A stretch of DNA of 64,000 bases. Origin: an uncultured Eubacteriales bacterium. GTDB lineage: Bacteria > Bacillota > Clostridia > Oscillospirales > Oscillospiraceae. Made by a program: the position numbers and the translations under genes. The notes below the pieces were generated by a model, which worked only from the letters and a program-made list of their open reading frames with translations, was not told the origin of the DNA and ran no database searches. Where the stretch lies: contig UQWI01000007.1 of assembly GCA_900544765.1 (NCBI GenBank), positions 62,001 to 126,000 on the forward strand, read 5' to 3'. The stretch's first letter is position 1; every line of letters starts with the position of its first letter. Of this stretch, positions 17,368 to 25,142 are shown one piece after another.

Positions 17368-18276
17368 TTACATCGCGGCCGCAATCTGGGCGGCGCACTT
17401 GGCGTTGTTGAGAGCGAGCTGGATGTTGCTGGCGAGGCTCTCGCCGCCGGTGAGGTCCTTGACCTTGGCGAGCAGGAAGGGGGTGATGTCCTTGCCGTGG
17501 ACGCCGGCTTCGTCGGCTGCGGCGAGGGCCTTCTGTATCACGCCCTCCATCTCGTCAAAGTCGAGGCCGTACTCCTCGGGGATGGGATTGGCGATGAGCA
17601 CGCCGCCCTTGAGGCCCATTTCCCACTTGGCGTTGAGGATGGCCGCGGCCTCGGCGGGGTCGGAGACGGCGTAGTCGAGCTTGTGGCCGCTCCTGCGGCA
17701 GTAGAAGGCCGGGAACTCGTCGGTGCCCATGCCCAGGACGGGGACGCCCATGGTCTCGAGGTACTCGAGGGTGCGGCCGATGTCGAGAATCTGCTTGGCG
17801 CCGGCGCAGACGACGGCGACGGAGGTGTGCGCGAGCTCCTGCAAATCTGCGCTGATGTCCATGGTGACCTCGCCGCCGCGGTGTACGCCGCCGATGCCGC
17901 CGGTGGCAAAGACACGGATGCCGGCCATTTCGGCCATCAGCATCGTGGTGGCGACGGTGGTCGCGCCGGTGTGGCCGTTGGCGATGTAAACAGGGACGTC
18001 GCGGCGGGAGACCTTGCCGACGTCGTGGGCCTCGCACATGACCTTGAGGTCGGCCTCATTCAGGCCGACCTTTAGCTTGCCGCCGATGATGGCCATGGTG
18101 GCGGGGACGGCTCCGTTGTCGCGGACGACCTGCTCCACCTTTGCGGCAAAGCCGAGGTTCTCCGGATAGGGCATGCCGTGGCTGAGTATGGTGCTCTCAA
18201 GGGCCACAACGGGCTTCCCGGCGTCGAGGGCGGCCTTAATTTCAGGCTGGATATCCAGGTACTTTTCGAGATTCAT
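17368..18276 (-). CDS. psuG: Pseudouridine-5'-phosphate glycosidase
   Basis: Splits pseudouridine 5'-phosphate into uracil and ribose 5-phosphate, a C-C glycosidic bond cleavage. 302 residues with the family signatures VALESTILSHGMPYPEN near the start, GATTVATTM, VFATGGIGGVHRG and PAFYCRRSGHKLDY. A GTG four codons upstream abuts the AAGGAG site; ATG 18276 lies 11 bases from it and is preferred. It follows psuK by about 30 bases, so the two steps of pseudouridine breakdown are one operon. Confidence 0.95.
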   Translation of the reverse strand: MNLEKYLDIQPEIKAALDAGKPVVALESTILSHGMPYPENLGFAAKVEQVVRDNGAVPATMAIIGGKLKVGLNEADLKVMCEAHDVGKVSRRDVPVYIANGHTGATTVATTMLMAEMAGIRVFATGGIGGVHRGGEVTMDISADLQELAHTSVAVVCAGAKQILDIGRTLEYLETMGVPVLGMGTDEFPAFYCRRSGHKLDYAVSDPAEAAAILNAKWEMGLKGGVLIANPIPEEYGLDFDEMEGVIQKALAAADEAGVHGKDITPFLLAKVKDLTGGESLASNIQLALNNAKCAAQIAAAM

Positions 18277-18306
18277 CTTGAAATGCACTCCTTATAATTA
18301 TATACG

Positions 18307-19233
18307 TCAAGGTTGATGTTCCTGTATGGCAAGGCGCAGGCGCTCTGCGCTCATGTCCGGGTTTATGGTGAGGTCGCTCTCCACGGCGAGCAGCCCGGCG
18401 GCCAGGGCGCAGTCCACGGCGTGCGGCGGCTCATAGCCGTGTACGAAACCGTAAACCAGCCCGGCGAGGAAGGCGTCGCCCGCGCCGGTGGCGTTGCGCA
18501 TCTCGCTAACGGGGCGCAGGGCGCGGTAGAAGCGGCTGCCCTTGGCGTCGGCGTAATAACAGCCGCGCTCGCCGAGGGAGACGGCTACACATTTGGTGCC
18601 GCGGCCGATGAGCCCGGCGGCGGCGCGCTCTATGCCCTCGTCGGTGTCCGTGTCCATTCCGGCGAGTATGGCCAGCTCCATGCGGTTGGGCTTCAGCGCG
18701 TAGAAGCGCCCGGCAATAGCGGTCACCCGGTGTGCGTAGGCCGTGCTCACCGGGTCGAGCATCACGGGTACGCCGTCCGCCTCGTCCAGGATGCGCACCA
18801 GCGTCTCCTCGGGCAGGCAGGGGTCGCAGATTACCGCCGCCGCGCCGCGAATCAGGGAGCGCTTGGTGCTTACGAAGTCGGGCGTGATGTGCTCCAGCAC
18901 GCTCATATCCGACATGGCCACAAGCATGTCCGCCCTCTCGTCCAGGATGGAGACGTAGCTGCTGGAGTTTACACCGGGAAGGACCAGGCACTCCGACATG
19001 TCCAGACCCGCCTTCTCGCTCTCGCTGCGCACATATTCGCCGAACAGGTCATCGCCCTGGGCGGACACCATACGGGCGTCCACGCCCAGGCGGGCGAGGT
19101 TCTCCATTATGTTGCGGGTCACACCTCCGGCGCTCGTGCGCAGATGACCGGGGTTGGAATCGCGCATCACTATCGCTGCACGGCTCATGCCGTGCACGTC
19201 GACGTTTGCCGCGCCTATGCCAAGTACATACAT
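18307..19233 (-). CDS. psuK: Pseudouridine kinase (PfkB family)
   Basis: 308 residues, PfkB carbohydrate-kinase fold: GIGAANVDVHG at the start, GGVTRNIMENLARLG substrate loop, LDPVSTAYA, and the C-terminal anion-hole/catalytic motif NATGAGDAFLAGLVYG. Phosphorylates pseudouridine to feed PsuG; the assignment to pseudouridine rather than another nucleoside rests on the adjacent psuG. No nucleoside transporter is adjacent, so pseudouridine may come from internal RNA turnover or a distant importer. Confidence 0.9.
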   Translation of the reverse strand: MYVLGIGAANVDVHGMSRAAIVMRDSNPGHLRTSAGGVTRNIMENLARLGVDARMVSAQGDDLFGEYVRSESEKAGLDMSECLVLPGVNSSSYVSILDERADMLVAMSDMSVLEHITPDFVSTKRSLIRGAAAVICDPCLPEETLVRILDEADGVPVMLDPVSTAYAHRVTAIAGRFYALKPNRMELAILAGMDTDTDEGIERAAAGLIGRGTKCVAVSLGERGCYYADAKGSRFYRALRPVSEMRNATGAGDAFLAGLVYGFVHGYEPPHAVDCALAAGLLAVESDLTINPDMSAERLRLAIQEHQP

Positions 19234-19300
19234 TCCTGTCCCTCCTCGGAAAAGCTAAATATACTATAAAGATGCTGCGCTGTCAAGTTGCGCTCAGCCA

Positions 19301-19327
19301 GATAGCCCCGCGGGATGCGGGGCTATC
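19301..19327 (-). terminator. Stem-loop between psuK and the glycerophosphodiesterase gene
   Basis: GATAGCCCCGC, loop GGGAT, GCGGGGCTATC: an 11-bp perfect stem just downstream of the diesterase stop. There is no clear T-run, so termination is likely but not certain. Confidence 0.6.
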
Positions 19328-19331
19328 TGCG

Positions 19332-20168
19332 TTATTTGTACTTCACTCGCGGACGGTAAAACTGGAAGATGACGGCGTCGTTTTTGTCTTCGGTTTTCCA
19401 CTCAAGGCTGGTCCAGGCGACCTTCATTGCGCCCATCAGCTCTCCGAGCTTCACTGTGAGGGGCTTGCGCCCTATCTCGTAGGCTATGAAGTGCGGGCGC
19501 GTGATAAAATTGGTAAGGCAGCGGCTGAGCGCGAAGGCGCTGAACTTGCCGAGGGACGAGCGCAGGCTTGAGTACCTGGCCGAGAGCTGGCCGCGCAGCA
19601 CCTCGGGGGCGTGGATGCGGAACCAGAGCACGATGCGCGGGTTGAAGCTCTCTATGCACCAGGGGCCCGAATATGTCTGCATGACCTCGTAGACCTTGTG
19701 GCAGAGCTCACGGTTGGCGTGGCCGCGCTTGAGCTCGACTATCAGCGGGCTGCGTCCGGAGACGGCGGCGAGGACTTCCGGCAGGGTCGGGATGGCGTTA
19801 TCCGTGCCGCAGAGCCTGAGAGCGCGCAGCTGCCCGAGGGTGAAATCCTCCAGGCGGCCCTCGACGCCGCAGACGCGCTTCAGTTCGTCGTCGTGGAACA
19901 CCACGAGCTCGCCGTCGGCGGTGATGTGTACGTCCAGCTCTATGCCATAGCCTATGCGCGCGGCGTGCTCAAAGGCTGGAATCGAGTTCTCCGGCACGCT
20001 TTTGTCTATGCGGTGCAGGCCGCGGTGGGCAAAGTTGCGGCCCATAAAGGGCGCGCGCTGCCCGGCGTCGCGCTTACCCGGAGCGACGAGGAAAGCCGTT
20101 ATTCCGGCGGCGGCAGCGAGCGCGCCGGCGGCTATAAGCCCGGCCTTGGCCGGTCTGTTCAAACCCAT
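19332..20168 (-). CDS. Membrane-anchored glycerophosphodiester phosphodiesterase
   Basis: 278 residues. An N-terminal transmembrane segment (about 5-27) anchors a GDPD TIM barrel starting at residue 40: FAHRGLHRIDKSVPENS with the catalytic His-Arg, IELDVHITADGELVVFHDDELKR with the metal ligands, and the second catalytic region SPLIVELK. Hydrolyses glycerophosphodiesters to glycerol 3-phosphate and an alcohol, probably on the outer face of the membrane. The GTG three codons upstream is inside the GGAGGTG ribosome binding site; ATG 20168 is correctly spaced. Single-gene transcript. Confidence 0.9.
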   Translation of the reverse strand: MGLNRPAKAGLIAAGALAAAAGITAFLVAPGKRDAGQRAPFMGRNFAHRGLHRIDKSVPENSIPAFEHAARIGYGIELDVHITADGELVVFHDDELKRVCGVEGRLEDFTLGQLRALRLCGTDNAIPTLPEVLAAVSGRSPLIVELKRGHANRELCHKVYEVMQTYSGPWCIESFNPRIVLWFRIHAPEVLRGQLSARYSSLRSSLGKFSAFALSRCLTNFITRPHFIAYEIGRKPLTVKLGELMGAMKVAWTSLEWKTEDKNDAVIFQFYRPRVKYK

Positions 20169-20325
20169 TGGAGGCACCTCCTTGTTCGTGACAACATCAT
20201 TCTACCCCACGCCCGCCCCCGCGTCAAATCAACTTTTTGTGTCCGCAAGCCCTTTACGCAGATTTTGGTTGAATTGCCGGGTGAAATGGTTTAAAATTTT
20301 CCTATAACCTGCATGGGGGGAGAAA

Positions 20326-21825
20326 ATGAAACTCAACTACAAAAAGACTGTTTTCGTCGGCTTCGCCTTCTTCCTGATAAGCGCTTTCTGGCAGGCCTAC
20401 GACACTATAATACCCAAAATACTTACGGACAAGTTCGGCATGTCGCAGAGCCTGTCGGGCGTCATCATGGCGGCGGACAACGTGCTCGCGCTCTTCATGC
20501 TGCCGCTCTTCGGTACGCTCTCGGACAAGTGCAGGAGCAGGCGCGGACGCCGCACGCCCTTCATAATCGCGGGCACCGTCTGCGCCGCTGTGCTCTTCGT
20601 CGTGCTCAGCTTTGCGGACGATTTGCAGCTGCGCGCGCTCGAGCCGGTCGCCATCGACAACCCCACGGCGCAGGAGACGCTCTGGGACGCGGATTTGACC
20701 GCCGCCACCCCCGACGGCGTGGAGTTTGAGGTACAGGAGGAGTTCACGCGCGAGCAATTCGCCGCCATCGAGATGACGGAGCCGGACGGCAGCGCAAACC
20801 CTGACTACACAAACTACGTCGTACCGGCGCGCCAGGCCTACGCCGCCGAGGCGACGGCAAACAACCACGGACCGCTCATCTTCTTTGTGGCCGTGCTGCT
20901 CCTGGTGCTCATAAGCATGGCGACCTTCCGCTCACCGGCGGTCGCGCTCATGCCGGACGTGACGATAAAGCCGCTTCGGAGCAAGGCCAACGCCGTCATC
21001 AACCTTATGGGTGCTGCGGGCGGCATAATCGTCCTGGGACTCGGCGCGGCGTTCGGCACCGGAAGGGCGGAAAACGCCCTGATGAGCTACACTTTTTTCT
21101 TCGCGGCGGTCAGTGCGCTGATGCTCGTCTCGCTCGTGCTCTTCCTGTGGAAGGTCAAGGAGCCGCAGCTCGTCCGGGAAATGCACGAGGAATCGCACCG
21201 CTACGGCATCGCCACCGAGGAGGACACAAACCCCAACAGCGGCGACCGCAGCCTCTCGAAGGGCGAGTTCAGGAGCCTCATCCTCATACTTATGAGCGTG
21301 GTGTTCTGGTTCTTCGGCTATAACGCCGTGACCAGCAAGTACGCGGTCTACGCCTCGAGCGTGCTCGACCTCGACTACAACCTGACGCTGATGATAGCCA
21401 CCGGCGCGGCCATCGTCGCCTACATACCTGTCGGCGCCCTGGCCAGCAGGATTGGCCGCAAAAAGACCATACTCATCGGCATCGTGATATTGGGCGGCAG
21501 CTTCCTGGCTGCGAGCTTTATCCGCGCGGGCAGCCCCGTGATGCTGATGAACCTGCTCTTCGCCACGGCCGGTATCGGCTGGGCGACAATAAACGTCAAC
21601 AGCTATCCCATGGTCGTGGAGCTCAGCCGCGGCGGAGACGTGGGCAAGTACACAGGCTTTTATTACACCGCCAGCATGGCCGCACAGACGCTTACGCCCA
21701 TAGTCTCCGGCTTCCTGATGGACACCCTGGGTATGACCACGCTCTTCCCCTACGGCGCGGTTTTTGTGCTGCTGGCCTTCGTGACCATGCTGCTTGTGAA
21801 GCACGGCGACAACAAGCCGACATAA
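20326..21825 (+). CDS. MFS transporter, sugar-type (SLC45/GPH-like)
   Basis: 499 residues with twelve hydrophobic segments and the MFS signature after TM2 (FGTLSDKCRSRRGRRTPFII) and a second in the other half (ALASRIGRKKTILIG). AFWQAYDTIIPKIL near the start and NSYPMVVELSRGG late match SLC45/GPH-type sugar transporters. Between TM3 and TM4 there is an unusual hydrophilic acidic insert of about 75 residues (roughly 100-180). Cation-coupled sugar or glycoside transport is likely; substrate unknown. The next small gene starts 9 bases later. Confidence 0.82.
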   Translation: MKLNYKKTVFVGFAFFLISAFWQAYDTIIPKILTDKFGMSQSLSGVIMAADNVLALFMLPLFGTLSDKCRSRRGRRTPFIIAGTVCAAVLFVVLSFADDLQLRALEPVAIDNPTAQETLWDADLTAATPDGVEFEVQEEFTREQFAAIEMTEPDGSANPDYTNYVVPARQAYAAEATANNHGPLIFFVAVLLLVLISMATFRSPAVALMPDVTIKPLRSKANAVINLMGAAGGIIVLGLGAAFGTGRAENALMSYTFFFAAVSALMLVSLVLFLWKVKEPQLVREMHEESHRYGIATEEDTNPNSGDRSLSKGEFRSLILILMSVVFWFFGYNAVTSKYAVYASSVLDLDYNLTLMIATGAAIVAYIPVGALASRIGRKKTILIGIVILGGSFLAASFIRAGSPVMLMNLLFATAGIGWATINVNSYPMVVELSRGGDVGKYTGFYYTASMAAQTLTPIVSGFLMDTLGMTTLFPYGAVFVLLAFVTMLLVKHGDNKPT

Positions 21826-21834
21826 GGAGGACAT

Positions 21835-22170
21835 ATGGAAAGACTGACAAAGCGCCTTGAAAACGGCGGATACGACGCCGGCGAGCGCACACTTGAAGAA
21901 ATCATTGCGGAACTCGGCAAATACGAGGACTTCATGGAGAGCATCGAAGCGGAGCTCGAGCTTGTAAATCTCAATCTCGAGGCGCTGCGCAGCTACGGCA
22001 AGCAGCGCAGCGCGACTTATACGATGCTTCGCGGCTCCGGATATATGCTCGAAGAGATGCAAAAGCGCATCGCGGAACCCTCTGCTGAAGTCGCCGCCCG
22101 CCTTGAGTCCCTCAGGAAAATGATAGACGAGGACCCCGACGACGACGGCATCCATGACGTCGAGGAATAA
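21835..22170 (+). CDS. Hypothetical small acidic helical protein downstream of MFS gene
   Basis: 111 residues, not recognised. AAGGAGG lies 6 bases before the ATG, only 9 bases from the transporter stop, so the two are co-transcribed. The start MERLTKRLENGGYD resembles the opening of many small clostridial phage proteins. A long acidic amphipathic/coiled-coil region (about 20-70) and an acidic tail DEDPDDDGIHDVEE suggest a soluble protein-protein interaction role. A 16-bp stem terminator follows. Confidence 0.7.
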   Translation: MERLTKRLENGGYDAGERTLEEIIAELGKYEDFMESIEAELELVNLNLEALRSYGKQRSATYTMLRGSGYMLEEMQKRIAEPSAEVAARLESLRKMIDEDPDDDGIHDVEE

Positions 22171-22191
22171 GCAAAATACGGCTGTGAAGGC

Positions 22192-22238
22192 ACGTCGTGG
22201 CAAGCGCAGTATCGCGCTTGCCACGACGTTTGTTTTGC
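22192..22238 (+). terminator. Strong terminator closing the MFS operon
   Basis: ACGTCGTGGCAAGCGC, 6-base loop, GCGCTTGCCACGACGT (perfect 16-bp stem) followed by TTGTTTTG. Confidence 0.88.
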
Positions 22239-22306
22239 TTGAATTATAAAGACAGGGCCGAAACCGGGGGGTTAGACCCTGAAAAGACGCTCAAGGGAGT
22301 GGACGT

Positions 22307-22534
22307 ATGACGTCTTTTCCTGCCGAAGGCATAAAAATCGCCGTCGCAAGAGATAAGCCGCTTGCGACGACGTGGAAGGAGCGAACGGTTTTTATCCCCC
22401 TTTTTATCACTCGGTCACATTGGGGCAACCTGCATCCGAGGCTCTCAAAGCTTGTGGTTAGGGCGGTGAGTGAGAGGATTACTGCAAGTGCTTTCTTCGT
22501 GGCGATTTGCCTCCTTTGGTGTCTGCTGTGGTAA
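22307..22534 (+). CDS. Possible small membrane-ended ORF in a gene-poor boundary region
   Basis: A 75-codon frame with AAGGGAG 7 bases before ATG. The product starts MTSFPAEGIKIAVARDKP and ends in a hydrophobic stretch ITASAFFVAICLLWCLLW. I do not recognise a family; codon use is unlike neighbouring genes and the DNA contains internal stem-loops (GTCGCAAG...CTTGCGAC near 22341-22366), so it may instead be part of a structured or repeated non-coding element. Confidence 0.25.
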   Translation: MTSFPAEGIKIAVARDKPLATTWKERTVFIPLFITRSHWGNLHPRLSKLVVRAVSERITASAFFVAICLLWCLLW

Positions 22535-22734
22535 TCTAGAACTCGAAACGGTCGCTTTTTGTTCACAATGTGAGCGCAACCCGGTAAATGCGTTTGAAAA
22601 GAACGCGCTTTTTTATTACCGGATCACTTGGCGGGAACCGCCTGGCCTGGACGACTTATTTTTAAATCTAACGCAGCATCCATATTTATACTTATACGGA
22701 CTGACGCGCTTACAAAAAGCGGAATATCTGCCTG

Positions 22735-22910
22735 GTGGCTGCGACAAGGAAGCGAGATGGCATCAGCTATAAGATGCTCACTGACAGTCTGCGTACCCAG
22801 AGAATGACAGCCTGCTGGCTGGAATGAGAGGCTGTAGCTTGGCTCTGCGCCGGCAGGGAGGGTCAGGGAGCGCCCCGGTGTTTTCGTATTGAAAATACCG
22901 GGGCGCTTTA
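22735..22910 (+). ncRNA. T-box-like leader remnant with intrinsic terminator
   Basis: The stretch contains features of a T-box Stem I: GACAAGGAAGCGAGAT, then CCCAGAGAATG, then ACAGCC-TGCTGGCTGGAATGAGA-GGCTGT, a closed stem whose loop carries the conserved GCTGGAA pattern. It ends in a terminator at 22869-22907 (17-bp stem, one G-T pair, loop GTATT, T-rich tail). The usual antiterminator TGGNACC core is not clear and no gene lies downstream, so this is at best a degraded or orphan T-box. Confidence 0.35.
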
Positions 22911-22915
22911 TCTGT
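22869..22915 (+). terminator. Strong intrinsic terminator without a following gene
   Basis: AGCGCCCCGGTGTTTTC, loop GTATT, GAAAATACCGGGGCGCT, then TTATCTGTTT. Confidence 0.85.
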
Positions 22916-23205
22916 TTCCGGCATCCCCTGAGGTCCGGGCTAAGGAGATAGAGACAGAAAAACAGGTCCAAGGTTGTCGAGAAAGCATCAGAGCAGCGGC
23001 GCTTAAATCCAGTTATCCGAAGATGACAGTTAAATCCAAAATCCACAATTTCTTGGTAAAAACTTCATATCATGGCTGAAGGGAGGAATGTTTCGCAGAA
23101 AAAAAGAAGTTCAGCCGTTCTCTGAAAAACGGCTTGGCCACTTTTTCGACACACTAAGGTCCCTGGACGTCCATCAGAACGGCCCGGGGCCTGGTTCTTG
23201 TTTAC
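22911..23205. other. Non-coding DNA at left edge of the transporter island
   Basis: No supported gene, RNA or clear repeat is seen between the T-box-like terminator and the 3' end of the HTH gene; open frames here lack ribosome binding sites and recognisable products. Composition is more AT-rich than the surrounding core genes. Confidence 0.5.
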
Positions 23206-24711
23206 CTAATACCAATAGGGGTGGAATTTTTCCGCCATGGTGATGTTGTTGTTCATGTATTCGGTCAGTTCCATGCTGCTCAACGGGATGACATATTTGT
23301 TAGCCACCGTGTGTTCAAAATAGTTGCGGAAGAGCAGAATATCGTCCAGATTGGGAAACTTATGACTGAAAAGAAGTTTGGAACCGGCCGGCCGGGTCTT
23401 TTCCAGAATCACTTCCCGCGGGCTGACGTATATCGACACTCCGTAGCGGAACTGGTGGATGGTGGTGGCGGTGTCATCTATAAGGCTGAACCGTATCCTG
23501 GAATTCTCGGAGAAGATCTCCTGCAGATGACGGACATGCTCTATGCGTTGTTCTGGCGTCAGCAGAATGCGGTGGGGCCCCAGCTCGATCGCCCCGGTGT
23601 GCAGGTATTCCATCAGGCAGGACTTGAACAGTATGACATACAGGTCGCCGTAGCGCATCCGCTGTTCCCAGGCGTGGGAGAGCATCTGGAGCTGGGCCGT
23701 GTAGATTTGCTCGCTGCCGCTGGCAGAGAGATCCTGGCTGATCTGCTGTATAACCTGAGGGGGCAAAAACAGCGACGGGGCGCCGTACAGCAGGATACGG
23801 CCCCAGTCCTGCATGTAAAAATCGACGTGCAGGCTGGACTTCTTCAACATGGCTGGTTCCAGCGGGGCGAGGAATCGCGAGAGACGATGGAAAGTGGCCA
23901 CGCAGTATTCGTCCAGATTTAAAAGAGTGGCGCGATCCGTGGTGTAGGAACAGGCAACGAGCTCACTCTCCCGCATCACCAGCACGAAGGCGATGGTGTT
24001 CCGGACAACAATCAGGTGCTCATACATCCTGTCGCCACTGTGGTAAAAAGTTAGAATGGGAGCGTTGGTCACGTTTATGGTCTTGATAATCCAGTCAAAA
24101 TAATCTGCGCTGTATTTAGAGACGCGGTTCATGTCAATGATCTGGCTCAGGCTGACCGAGAGTCCCGACAGGGTGCCTTGTTCGAACAGAGAGAGCACCT
24201 TATCTTCGAAGAGGCTGTATAGATCCACTGTCGCGAGAATTTCCACTCGCCTTTTCACGGAACCAGACTTGACGATGGCGTTCTTGAGTACGGATAGCAG
24301 ATCGGACTTCGTGCTCAGAAAAGAGTCTGGGAGCTGGAGCACACTCTGCGGGGCAGCCTTCTCCTCACCCTGTGGGGAGATGCTGGCCTGATACCTGGAG
24401 CGCAGCATCGTATACAGGACCATCGAGAGCCCGTCCTTTGAGATTGCTTCGGCTTGCCCGGCCGGCACCTCCAGCAGCTTGGCTACATTCTGTTTCCAGT
24501 CTGGCTGCAGGCACAGCTGCTCGGCAAAAAAGCTGGCAATATCGCGGCTTATCTTGTCGATGGAACGCTCCGAGGGGAGGCGGCTGCCGTTGAGCCACTT
24601 GCTGATATAAGTGGTGTCATATCCAAGATGTTTTGACAGAGAAAAGGTTTTTTCGTCCGAAATGTTGAGCAATTGCCGCAACAGCTCACCAAAAGGACTT
24701 GGCTTAGACAT
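23206..24711 (-). CDS. HTH regulator with large uncharacterised C-terminal domain
   Basis: 501 residues. The N-terminal 65 residues form an XRE-like HTH (PFGELLRQLLNISDEKTF, then HLGYDTTYISKWLNGSRLPS). The remaining 430 residues contain no domain I recognise; they include hydrophobic and aromatic segments such as APILTFYHSGDRMYEHLIVV and FVLVMRESELVACSYTTD reminiscent of a ligand-sensing fold. AGGAGG is 10 bases before ATG 24711. It is divergent from the ABC/NIF3 operon and is the obvious candidate regulator, probably through the palindrome at 25014-25053. A promoter with perfect TTGACA lies 240 bases upstream, giving a long leader. Confidence 0.75.
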   Translation of the reverse strand: MSKPSPFGELLRQLLNISDEKTFSLSKHLGYDTTYISKWLNGSRLPSERSIDKISRDIASFFAEQLCLQPDWKQNVAKLLEVPAGQAEAISKDGLSMVLYTMLRSRYQASISPQGEEKAAPQSVLQLPDSFLSTKSDLLSVLKNAIVKSGSVKRRVEILATVDLYSLFEDKVLSLFEQGTLSGLSVSLSQIIDMNRVSKYSADYFDWIIKTINVTNAPILTFYHSGDRMYEHLIVVRNTIAFVLVMRESELVACSYTTDRATLLNLDEYCVATFHRLSRFLAPLEPAMLKKSSLHVDFYMQDWGRILLYGAPSLFLPPQVIQQISQDLSASGSEQIYTAQLQMLSHAWEQRMRYGDLYVILFKSCLMEYLHTGAIELGPHRILLTPEQRIEHVRHLQEIFSENSRIRFSLIDDTATTIHQFRYGVSIYVSPREVILEKTRPAGSKLLFSHKFPNLDDILLFRNYFEHTVANKYVIPLSSMELTEYMNNNITMAEKFHPYWY

Positions 24712-24947
24712 AGAACCGGAGCCTCCTATCAGGGCTTGAGAAAATGCGTCGATACGGTAAGCCAGAGAAATGTGTAACACCCCGGTACCCGGTACCGCAG
24801 ATTGACAAAGAGGACAAAATACGCTGTTTGAATTGTCTCGCCAAATTGTGTGCGATTCCTGAAAACAAGGGAAGAATTTTCTACAATTGGTGTAAAAACA
24901 ATAGCCTGACAGCGGAGCGTTCGCTAAAACAAAGAAATGTTTATGTA

Positions 24948-24977
24948 ATTTTAAGAGCAAAACAGAGGTTTTGTCAA
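24948..24977 (-). promoter_or_regulatory. Promoter for the HTH regulator gene
   Basis: Minus strand TTGACA (24977-24972), 18-base spacer, TAAAAT (24953-24948). The transcript would carry a leader of about 235 bases in which no further gene is evident. Confidence 0.55.
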
Positions 24978-25013
24978 GGGCTTTTGCCCAAAGACACACT
25001 GCTGTCCGGTTTA

Positions 25014-25053
25014 AAAGACAAAATGAGACAAGGATATGTCTCATTTTGTCTTT
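25014..25053. repeat. Perfect 17-bp inverted repeat upstream of the ABC operon
   Basis: AAAGACAAAATGAGACA, 6-base centre AGGATA, TGTCTCATTTTGTCTTT. It ends 23 bases before an extended -10 box, overlapping the -35 zone, so an operator is the best reading; a hairpin in a leader RNA is an alternative. Confidence 0.75.
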
Positions 25054-25072
25054 ATCGATAAATGAAGTGAAG

Positions 25073-25081
25073 TGGTACAAT
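25073..25081 (+). promoter_or_regulatory. Extended -10 promoter for the ABC/NIF3 operon
   Basis: TGGTACAAT: TG-n-TACAAT directly downstream of the 17-bp palindrome, about 62 bases before the first permease start. It also explains why an in-frame ATG at 25080 is not the translation start. Confidence 0.5.
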
Positions 25082-25142
25082 GAAACAACAATATCGGTCG
25101 CCATCGCGTTCATATTTAAGAGAAAGCGAGGGAAGCAAAAAT

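Noticed and set aside
22624..23046. A 140-codon minus-strand frame over the T-box-like region
   Set aside because: No ribosome binding site, no recognisable protein, and it lies over a structured terminator region.
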